Origin: Lachnospiraceae bacterium UBA3826
GTDB lineage: Bacteria > Bacillota > Clostridia > Lachnospirales > Lachnospiraceae
DNA length: 28,415 nt
Assembly: GCA_002393095.1 (NCBI GenBank)
Contig: DGII01000162.1
Span: forward strand, 1 to 28,415
Direction: 5' to 3'
The notes beneath the pieces were generated by a model that saw nothing but the letters and a program-made list of their open reading frames with translations, was not told where the DNA came from and ran no database searches. Below are positions 22,693 to 28,415 of this stretch, piece by piece. Each line of letters opens with the position of its first letter. The stretch's first letter is position 1. A program made the translations under genes and the position numbers.

Positions 22693-23856
22693 ATGAGCAT
22701 GAGAACAGAGACAGATGGCGATAAGAGTATCATCTACCTTGTAGACAGGATAGATTCGGTCAATGCGGAGGAGGTCAAGAAGGAGCTTTCCGATTTTGTT
22801 GATGAGCACATGGGAAGCGAGATAATACTGGATGCCGATGAGCTTAAGTATATATCAAGTGCTGGATTAAGAGTTCTTATGTTCATCAATAAGAAGGCAG
22901 GTTCTTCTCTGACTGTTCGCAATGTATCCATGGAAGTATATGAGATACTTGATATGACCAAATTCACAAGCTTTTTAAATATCAAGAAGAAGATGCGCAG
23001 CATAAGCATCGATGGTTGTGAGGTCATAGGAAAGGGTGCTGTGGGAACGGTATATCGTATAGATGATGACACCATCGTGAAGGTATACAATAACCATTGC
23101 AACTTAGAGCTTATCGAGAATGAGCAGAATATGGCTAAGCAGGCATTTCTGATGGGTATACCTACAGCCATTTCCTTCGACATAGTGAAGGTGGGAGACA
23201 GGTATGGTTCGGTGTTCGAATTATTAAGAGCCAAGACTTATAATGACCTGATCATCGAGCATCCTGAGCAAATAGAAGAAAATGTCCGTAAATATGCCGA
23301 ATTCATCCGTCAGGTTCACTCCATAGAGGTTGAGAAGGGGCAGCTTCCTGAGGCTAAGGACAGGTTCATAAGATATCTGGATGATATGAAGCAGTTTATC
23401 CCCGATGATATATCAATAAAGCTTAAGGAATTCTTCGATACGATGCCGGAGGATCTTCATGTGGTGCATGGTGATATCCAGATGAAGAATGTGATGCTAA
23501 GCGGTGATGAGCCTCTGCTTATCGATATGGACACATTGGCTGTCGGTGATCCCATATTCGACCTGATGGGTCTGTATGTGACATATGTACTTTTTAATGA
23601 AGATGAGCCGGACAATACCGAGAAATTCCTTGGTATCTCAAGTGATACCTCCGATTATATCTGGGAGAATACCTTTAAGTTCTATTACGAAGGTGCGGAT
23701 AAGGCGGAGACTGAAGAAGCCATGAGGAAGATCATCATAACCGGCAGTGTGAGATTTTTGCATATCATATGCGGTATGAATGTCGGAAGAGGGGATCTTA
23801 AGCAGATAAGGATTGAGCATACCATCTCACATCTGAGAGAACAGTTCGCACAGTAG
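22693..23856 (+). CDS. STAS domain fused to an APH-like kinase domain
   Basis: A 387-residue two-domain protein. Residues 1-100 form a STAS (anti-sigma antagonist) domain with the phosphosite-like motif YISSAGLRVLM (S55/S56, aligned with the phosphorylated Ser of SpoIIAA). Residues 105-385 form an aminoglycoside-phosphotransferase/choline-kinase-like domain. This has a glycine-rich loop IGKGAVGTVY, K130 in VKVY, the catalytic HGDIQMKN (H259-G260-D261, N266) and metal-binding D278 in LLIDMD. The kinase part resembles the TIGR02172 group as I remember it. The ribosome binding site is weak. It follows the HAD gene by 58 bases. Fusion suggests that phosphorylation and partner binding are linked; the substrate could be its own STAS Ser. 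Confidence 0.85.
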   Translation: MSMRTETDGDKSIIYLVDRIDSVNAEEVKKELSDFVDEHMGSEIILDADELKYISSAGLRVLMFINKKAGSSLTVRNVSMEVYEILDMTKFTSFLNIKKKMRSISIDGCEVIGKGAVGTVYRIDDDTIVKVYNNHCNLELIENEQNMAKQAFLMGIPTAISFDIVKVGDRYGSVFELLRAKTYNDLIIEHPEQIEENVRKYAEFIRQVHSIEVEKGQLPEAKDRFIRYLDDMKQFIPDDISIKLKEFFDTMPEDLHVVHGDIQMKNVMLSGDEPLLIDMDTLAVGDPIFDLMGLYVTYVLFNEDEPDNTEKFLGISSDTSDYIWENTFKFYYEGADKAETEEAMRKIIITGSVRFLHIICGMNVGRGDLKQIRIEHTISHLREQFAQ

Positions 23857-23914
23857 AGTGCATTTAATCTGATTCTTATTGCAATAGCTACACCTTTTTG
23901 CTAGACTAACTGTG

Positions 23915-23942
23915 TTGGTCATACAACATATGTGTATATAGT
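23915..23942 (+). promoter_or_regulatory. Promoter for pgi
   Basis: TTGGTC (23915-23920), a 16-base spacer and TATAGT (23937-23942) lie just upstream. A TGTTG/CAACA inverted repeat (23913-23928) overlaps the -35 box. The leader would be about 20 bases. Confidence 0.45.
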
Positions 23943-23969
23943 GATATACAGAAAGAAGAGGACAAAAAA

Positions 23970-25322
23970 ATGAGTACTAAGGTAACATTCGATTATTCCA
24001 AAGCAGCTCCCTTCGTGGCAGATCATGAAGTGGAGAATATGAAGAAGCTTGTGATGGATGCCAAGGAGCTTCTTGTATCCAAGAAGGGTCCGGGTAATGA
24101 CTTCTTAGGCTGGATCGATCAGCCCATAGCTTATGACAAGGAGGAATTTAACCGCATCAAGGCAGCAGCCGAGAAGATCAAGAGCGATTCGGAGGTTCTG
24201 CTTGTCATCGGTATCGGCGGTTCATATCTCGGAGCAAGGGCGGCTATTGAGTTCCTTCGCCATGGCTTTTATAACATGATATCCAAGGATAAGCGTAAGA
24301 CTCCCGAGATATATTTCGTGGGTAATTCCATCAGCTCGACTTACCTTAAGAACCTTATAGATGTAATAGGAGACAGAGACTTCTCTATCAATATGATAAG
24401 CAAGTCCGGAACTACCACAGAGCCTGCCATTGCCTTCAGAGTACTTAAAGAGATGATGGAGAAGAAGTATGGTAAGGCAGAAGCAGCCAAGAGGATATAT
24501 GCCACGACGGACAGAGCCAAGGGTTCTCTTAAGGGACTTGCCACAGAGGAAGGCTATGAGACCTTCGTGGTACCCGATGATATAGGCGGAAGATTTTCTG
24601 TGCTTACTGCAGTAGGCCTCCTTCCCATTGCTGTAAGCGGTGCAGATATAGACAAGCTTATGGAGGGTGCGGCCAAGGGCAGAGAGTATGCTCTTAATAA
24701 TGCTTATGAGGAGAATGATGCTCTCCTGTATGCTGCACTTCGTAATATAATGCTGCGTAAGGGCAAAGCAATAGAGATCTTAGCCAATTATGAGCCGGCG
24801 GTTCATTATGTATCCGAATGGTGGAAGCAGCTCTATGGTGAGTCAGAGGGTAAGGATCAGAGAGGTATCTTCCCTGCAAGCGTGGATCTTACCACGGATC
24901 TTCACTCGATGGGTCAGTTCATTCAGGATGGCAGCAGGAATCTCTTCGAGACGGTCATCAATGTGGAGACTTCAAGAGAAGAGATCATAATCGGTGAAGA
25001 GCCTGTAGACTTAGACGGACTTAATTATCTTGCGGGCAAAACAGTGGATTTCGTGAATAAATCGGCCATGAACGGTACTATACTTGCCCACACGGACGGT
25101 CAGGTTCCCAACTTCATGATAAAGGTACCTGAGATGAACGAGTTCTATCTCGGAGAGCTTTTCTACTTCTTCGAGTTCGCATGCGGAATAAGCGGGTATA
25201 TACTTGGTGTGAATCCCTTCAACCAGCCCGGTGTTGAGAGTTATAAGAAGAATATGTTCGCACTGCTTGGTAAGCCGGGTTATGAAGCACAGAGAGAAGA
25301 ACTGCTTAAGAGGCTTGAGTGA
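23970..25322 (+). CDS. pgi: Glucose-6-phosphate isomerase
   Basis: Pgi interconverts glucose-6-phosphate and fructose-6-phosphate in glycolysis and gluconeogenesis. The 450-residue length matches the short Firmicutes type. Visible motifs are VLLVIGIGGSYLGARA (phosphate-binding start), SGTTTEPAIAFR, GGRFSVLTAVGLLPIA, QLYGESEGKDQRG with the catalytic Glu and Arg, STDLH-like VDLTTDLHSMGQ, and HTDGQVPNFMIKV near the C-terminus. AGAAGAGG precedes the ATG. It appears to be a single-gene unit with its own promoter. No further glycolytic genes are adjacent. Confidence 0.96.
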   Translation: MSTKVTFDYSKAAPFVADHEVENMKKLVMDAKELLVSKKGPGNDFLGWIDQPIAYDKEEFNRIKAAAEKIKSDSEVLLVIGIGGSYLGARAAIEFLRHGFYNMISKDKRKTPEIYFVGNSISSTYLKNLIDVIGDRDFSINMISKSGTTTEPAIAFRVLKEMMEKKYGKAEAAKRIYATTDRAKGSLKGLATEEGYETFVVPDDIGGRFSVLTAVGLLPIAVSGADIDKLMEGAAKGREYALNNAYEENDALLYAALRNIMLRKGKAIEILANYEPAVHYVSEWWKQLYGESEGKDQRGIFPASVDLTTDLHSMGQFIQDGSRNLFETVINVETSREEIIIGEEPVDLDGLNYLAGKTVDFVNKSAMNGTILAHTDGQVPNFMIKVPEMNEFYLGELFYFFEFACGISGYILGVNPFNQPGVESYKKNMFALLGKPGYEAQREELLKRLE

Positions 25323-25369
25323 TCATAGACAGGTCATCATTGCATCACAGAAAGTAATAATTTTTAAGA

Positions 25370-25406
25370 ATAAACCGTAACATTTTACACATTTGTTACG
25401 GTTTAT
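25370..25406 (+). promoter_or_regulatory. 12-bp inverted repeat upstream of the chemotaxis receptor -10 box
   Basis: ATAAACCGTAAC (25370-25381) pairs perfectly with GTTACGGTTTAT (25395-25406) around 13 bases. It is followed not by a T run but by CTGATATAAT, with a perfect TATAAT at 25411-25416. No good -35 box is spaced 16-18 bases from that -10. A regulator-binding site is therefore more likely than a terminator for pgi. Confidence 0.5.
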
Positions 25407-25448
25407 CTGATATAATAAACACAATACACTTTATTCAAGGAAGAAGTT

Positions 25449-25485
25449 TTGTTTATAGTCGAAGCTGTTCATTCACTATAAACAA
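25449..25485 (+). promoter_or_regulatory. Leader hairpin before the chemotaxis receptor gene
   Basis: TTGTTTATAGT (25449-25459) pairs perfectly with ACTATAAACAA (25475-25485) around a 15-base loop. It lies between the probable transcription start and the CGGAGG ribosome binding site (25495-25500). It does not match the c-di-GMP riboswitch core I know. Confidence 0.5.
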
Positions 25486-25507
25486 CTAACCAAACGGAGG
25501 GAAATCA

Positions 25508-27268
25508 ATGAAGAAAATTTTCGGAAAAGCCAACCTGTCTTTTATGATAGCGTTGCAGATGTTAGTGTTCCCTGTTGTCATCTGTCTTATAGTCACCCTA
25601 GTGATCATGGGCGTAGAGATGAACAGCACCTATGATGATGCAGAGAAGCTCTATTATGACACTCTGTATCAGGTCAACACGAATCTGGTCAATGCCGACA
25701 GAGACTTCTATCAGGCAATGAATGCGGCACAGCAGTACTTAAGTGTAGCACAATCCAACGGCAGTCTTCCGGCAGATGTGGTAGAGACGCTTCAGTCACA
25801 GAAGTATGCTGACTATGAAGAGAATCTGACACAGACTCTGGACAGGGTAGCTGCAGCGGTAGAGATAGCGAAGACTAATGAGGAATTGTACTCAGGTACA
25901 GTGATCGATGGCAAGAACTTTCAGGATTATGATAATGAATTCCTGGCAGATTATAATGAATGGCTCGGAGTATTCGACCTTAAGAGTAATACCGGAGACC
26001 AGACAGCATTCAATGAGCAGTTTGAGGCCACAAGAGATGCCTTGTCCGGTATGACTGATATAGTTGAACAGTGGGCAGAGATGGAGGATATACAGGCTAA
26101 GAGACTTATTACGAATAAGATTATACAGATAAGCATCGTATTCGCTATAATCGTGATCCTTCTGTATCTGCTTGTTATAGCTACTGCCAAGTCGCTTTCG
26201 GATGGTGTTAAGAGGATCGCAGGCGCTCTTGACAATATGGCACAGGGTGACTTCATCACTCATCTGGATGTTGAATCTCCCATCAAAGAATTTAAGGGCA
26301 TCGCCCAATCTTCGGAGAATATGAGACATAATCTCCATGAAGCATTGAAGAAGATCATTAACAGCGCACACAATGTAGATGACAGTGCAACAGAGGCTAA
26401 GGACAGGATATCAGACAGCCAGAGAGCCACGGCAGATATCAATCAGGCAGTTTCGGATCTTGCTAACGGTGCTACGGCTATGGCCAATGATGTACAGTCT
26501 ACATCCGATATCACCATAGATATAGGTAATGCAGTAGAGAATGTCCTTGAAGCGGCTAACTCCAACCTTGAGAACGGTCGTGCCGTAATAGATGAATCTA
26601 CCAGAGTACAGGGTCAGTTGACAGAGCTTATGGCATCAGGCCAGAATACAAGAGCTAAGGCCAATCAGGTAGCTGAATCTGTCAATGAGACAGCAACAGT
26701 AGTATCTCAGATCAGTCAGGCTGCAGAGCTTATCATCTCAATCGCCAACCAGACCAACCTCTTAGCACTTAATGCTTCCATTGAGGCAGCAAGAGCAGGT
26801 GAAGCAGGTAAGGGCTTCGCAGTAGTTGCGGATAACATCAAGGATCTTGCGGAAGAGTCCAACAGTGCAGCTAATGAGATCACGGGTATGCTTAAGCAGA
26901 TCACCGACCTCTCGGATCAGAATAAGTCTCTTACAGAGGATATCAGGTCTGCCACAGAGGAGGAGGCAGATGCCCTTACAGGTATGAGCGCCTCGTTTGA
27001 AGAGATGCTTGCGATGCTTCGTGAGACAGAGACAGGCAATAAGCAGATAGTAAGTCTTGTACAGACACTTGACGGAGATAAGAATTCAATACTTGATTCG
27101 GTTGAGTCTCTTTCTTCAGTATCAGAGGAGAATGCGGCTTCTACTCAGGAGACATCAGCTTCCCTTTCAATGCTCGATTCCAATATGGAGAATGTGGTAG
27201 AGCAGGCTGAGAACCTTAAGGTAGTAGCTGAGGAGCTCAGATCAAATGTAGCGATGTTCAAGATCTGA
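25508..27268 (+). CDS. Methyl-accepting chemotaxis protein
   Basis: A 586-residue transmembrane chemoreceptor. The first span is near residues 11-34 and the second near 200-222. Between them is a helical periplasmic-type sensor of about 165 residues, probably a four-helix bundle, with no recognisable ligand motif. A HAMP segment follows (about 223-275), then the long coiled-coil signalling domain. The CheA/CheW-binding tip reads IANQTNLLALNASIEAARAG followed by GKGFAVVADNIKDLAEES, where NIKDLAEES replaces the commoner EIRxLAExS. No C-terminal CheR-tethering pentapeptide is present. CGGAGG is seven bases before the ATG. It stands alone, with a two-hairpin leader and an intrinsic terminator. 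The ligand is unknown. Confidence 0.95.
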   Translation: MKKIFGKANLSFMIALQMLVFPVVICLIVTLVIMGVEMNSTYDDAEKLYYDTLYQVNTNLVNADRDFYQAMNAAQQYLSVAQSNGSLPADVVETLQSQKYADYEENLTQTLDRVAAAVEIAKTNEELYSGTVIDGKNFQDYDNEFLADYNEWLGVFDLKSNTGDQTAFNEQFEATRDALSGMTDIVEQWAEMEDIQAKRLITNKIIQISIVFAIIVILLYLLVIATAKSLSDGVKRIAGALDNMAQGDFITHLDVESPIKEFKGIAQSSENMRHNLHEALKKIINSAHNVDDSATEAKDRISDSQRATADINQAVSDLANGATAMANDVQSTSDITIDIGNAVENVLEAANSNLENGRAVIDESTRVQGQLTELMASGQNTRAKANQVAESVNETATVVSQISQAAELIISIANQTNLLALNASIEAARAGEAGKGFAVVADNIKDLAEESNSAANEITGMLKQITDLSDQNKSLTEDIRSATEEEADALTGMSASFEEMLAMLRETETGNKQIVSLVQTLDGDKNSILDSVESLSSVSEENAASTQETSASLSMLDSNMENVVEQAENLKVVAEELRSNVAMFKI

Positions 27269-27300
27269 TAAGAATATCGGAAAACAGGGATAATCAAGAC

Positions 27301-27334
27301 AGCCCGTTCGGATCAGTTCCGGACGGGCTTTTTT
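27301..27334 (+). terminator. Rho-independent terminator after the chemotaxis receptor gene
   Basis: AGCCCGTTCGGA (27301-27312) pairs with TCCGGACGGGCT (27318-27329) around a five-base loop, with one G-U pair, and runs into six T residues (27329-27334). On the minus strand there is no T run after the stem, so it is probably one-directional. Confidence 0.92.
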
Positions 27335-27346
27335 ATGTAATAAGCA

Positions 27347-27871
27347 CTACTTTCTGTGAAGAGTCTCTCTTAGTGATACATATTTATCTGCCAGACATAC
27401 GACCCAGGCTTCGCGTCTCTTAGGTATTCTGGTGATATTAAGAGGCCACATATGTGAGTGAATGATATCCTGCTCCTTTTTACCAATATTAAAGTGTTTA
27501 ACGGCATTCTTCAGCGCAGAATCAGCATGGCGGTATCCGTGCAGGCCTTCATGGGTAGTAGGATCATGCCAGTCATATAAGAACAGATCGTGAAGCAGGG
27601 CACCTCTTAGCAGAGCTTTCTTATCACAACGGGAATGCAGCAGCCGGTCAAGCTTATAGCTTACTCTTGCTACACTTACACAGTGATCGTATGTTGAAGT
27701 CAAGCCGTGCTGCTTATATTCCTTCATCCTGAGTACCGTTGGATGATCCTTCAGATCTTCAAGTATGGTATTGAAGATCTGTCTGTCTTCATTATCCCAT
27801 CTGCGCCATTTCTTAAGACCGGTATGCTTTTGATGACTTGATTTACTGTGCCTTCTTGACTTTATTTTCAT
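27347..27871 (-). CDS. HD-domain protein (predicted phosphohydrolase)
   Basis: A 174-residue HD-superfamily protein. A strongly basic N-terminus (KIKSRRHSKSSHQKH) precedes the domain. The metal-site pattern is H in YDHCVSVARVSYKL, HD in GALLHDLFLYDW, then H in YRHADSALKN and H in IIHSHMWPLN, with a distal Asp in CLADKYVSL. Such small HD proteins hydrolyse nucleotides or related phosphate esters, but the substrate is unknown. It converges on the chemotaxis receptor gene, ending 13 bases past that gene's terminator T run. A minus-strand promoter is predicted about 40 bases upstream. GGAG lies about 13 bases before the ATG, a rather long spacing. Confidence 0.82.
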   Translation of the reverse strand: MKIKSRRHSKSSHQKHTGLKKWRRWDNEDRQIFNTILEDLKDHPTVLRMKEYKQHGLTSTYDHCVSVARVSYKLDRLLHSRCDKKALLRGALLHDLFLYDWHDPTTHEGLHGYRHADSALKNAVKHFNIGKKEQDIIHSHMWPLNITRIPKRREAWVVCLADKYVSLRETLHRK

Positions 27872-27908
27872 TAGTGTGATTATCTCCGCATAACAGACTG
27901 TTGCATTA

Positions 27909-27937
27909 ATATTAGCATAAAAGTACTAAAGAACCAA
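27909..27937 (-). promoter_or_regulatory. Promoter for the HD-domain gene
   Basis: On the minus strand TTGGTT (27932-27937), a 17-base spacer and TAATAT (27909-27914) predict a leader of about 30 bases. Confidence 0.4.
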
Positions 27938-27982
27938 TATAGAAAGAAAAACAATTGTACCTTAAAAAATACGAAATCTTAA

Positions 27983-28011
27983 TTGACGGAGATAAGACCT
28001 TTCTGTAAGAT
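27983..28011 (+). promoter_or_regulatory. Promoter for the reverse rubrerythrin gene
   Basis: TTGACG (27983-27988), a 17-base spacer and TAAGAT (28006-28011) predict a leader of about 83 bases. I see no convincing PerR-type box next to it. Confidence 0.5.
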
Positions 28012-28100
28012 AAATATATGAAATACAGTAACCAGCCGCTTATGACAAGGGTTCACAGCGGTATGACGGCAGATTCTACAATGTGAAAAGGAGATTACGT

Positions 28101-28415
28101 ATGAAGTATGTATGTTCGGTATGCGGTTATGTTCATGAGGGAGACAATCCTCCGGCAGAGTGTCCGGTATGTCATGCACCTGCAGAGAAGTTCATCAAGC
28201 AGGAGGGTGAGAAGGTATGGGCTTGTGAGCATGTTCTCGGTGTAGCAAGTGACGCTCCCGAAGAGATCAAGAACGGCTTAAGAGAGATGTTCAATGGTGA
28301 GTGCTCCGAAGTAGGTATGTATCTTGCCATGGCCAGAGTGGCTATCCGCGAGGGATATCCGGAGATAGGAGCCTTCTACGAGAAGGCAGCATGGGAAGAG
28401 GCAGAGCATGCCGCT
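28101..28415 (+). CDS. Reverse rubrerythrin, 3'-truncated by the window edge
   Basis: The frame from ATG 28101 is open to the end of the window (105 codons). An N-terminal rubredoxin-like domain has two Cys pairs, CSVCGY and CPVCHAPAEKF (residues 5-8 and 22-25). It is followed by WACEHVLGVASDAPEE and the start of a ferritin-like four-helix domain with GECSEVGMYLAMARVA and the diiron ligand motif EEAEH. Rubredoxin first and ferritin-like second is the reverse-rubrerythrin order. In Clostridia these act as NAD(P)H-dependent peroxide and oxygen reductases. AAAAGGAGATTACGT gives a strong ribosome binding site. Missing are the rest of the four-helix domain and the stop. It is divergent from the HD-domain gene. 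Confidence 0.93.
   Translation, partial: MKYVCSVCGYVHEGDNPPAECPVCHAPAEKFIKQEGEKVWACEHVLGVASDAPEEIKNGLREMFNGECSEVGMYLAMARVAIREGYPEIGAFYEKAAWEEAEHAA

Noticed and set aside
25370..25406. Reading the 12-bp inverted repeat as the pgi terminator
   Set aside because: The stem is followed by CTGATATAAT rather than a T run on the plus strand, so termination is poorly supported.
28018..28086. Short open frame of 22 codons in the rubrerythrin leader
   Set aside because: It has no ribosome binding site, begins at about the predicted transcript start, and is short enough to occur by chance.

Overview
The window looks like a chromosomal segment of an anaerobic, Gram-positive Clostridia member, most likely a Lachnospiraceae of the Butyrivibrio/Pseudobutyrivibrio type. 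The signs are moderate AT richness, heavy use of ATA, AGA/AGG and CTT AAG codons, sigma-A-like promoters, strong GGAGG ribosome binding sites, single-membrane cell-wall genes, a galactan-degrading lipoprotein, anaerobic oxygen-defence proteins (flavin reductase-rubredoxin, reverse rubrerythrin) and several small families I associate with Lachnospiraceae. The genus is an inference. I see no rRNA, tRNA, CRISPR array, transposase or prophage gene. No gene-free gap exceeds 300 bases.

Layout. (1) 1-9156, plus strand: the 3' part of gyrA, dgt, a CPA2-type cation/proton antiporter, a membrane-anchored GH25 muramidase, murG and a DUF4153/DUF4173 membrane protein. (2) 9161-10698: a promoter, an overlooked 41-residue single-span membrane protein, and ahcY. 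(3) 10733-12913: a promoter flanked by two near-identical palindromes, then a hotdog thioesterase, a DUF308-like membrane protein and an AI-2E/PerM-family permease. (4) 12961-14617: thrH and a D-2-hydroxyacid dehydrogenase. (5) 14614-17409: a flavin reductase-rubredoxin fusion (minus) and a GH53 endo-galactanase lipoprotein (plus), read from interlocked divergent promoters. (6) 17469-19346, minus strand: three uncharacterised proteins, one with a possible nuclease-like core and a C-terminal winged helix. (7) 19358-19453: a compact GC-rich structured element whose hairpin loop is exactly complementary to an upstream stretch. (8) 19550-23856, plus strand: GNAT acetyltransferase, PAP2 phosphatase, membrane-anchored HAD phosphatase and a STAS-kinase fusion. 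(9) 23970-28415: pgi, a chemotaxis receptor with a two-hairpin leader and a strong terminator, a minus-strand HD-domain protein, and the start of a reverse rubrerythrin cut by the window edge.

Most of the window is housekeeping: DNA topology and dNTP control, cell wall, methyl-cycle recycling, glycolysis and chemotaxis. I do not see a complete new multi-gene system. The best leads are the structured element at 19358-19453, the two-palindrome promoter before the thioesterase, the 41-residue protein before ahcY, the STAS-kinase fusion and the uncharacterised minus-strand trio. Functional calls rest on reading motifs by eye; no database search was run.
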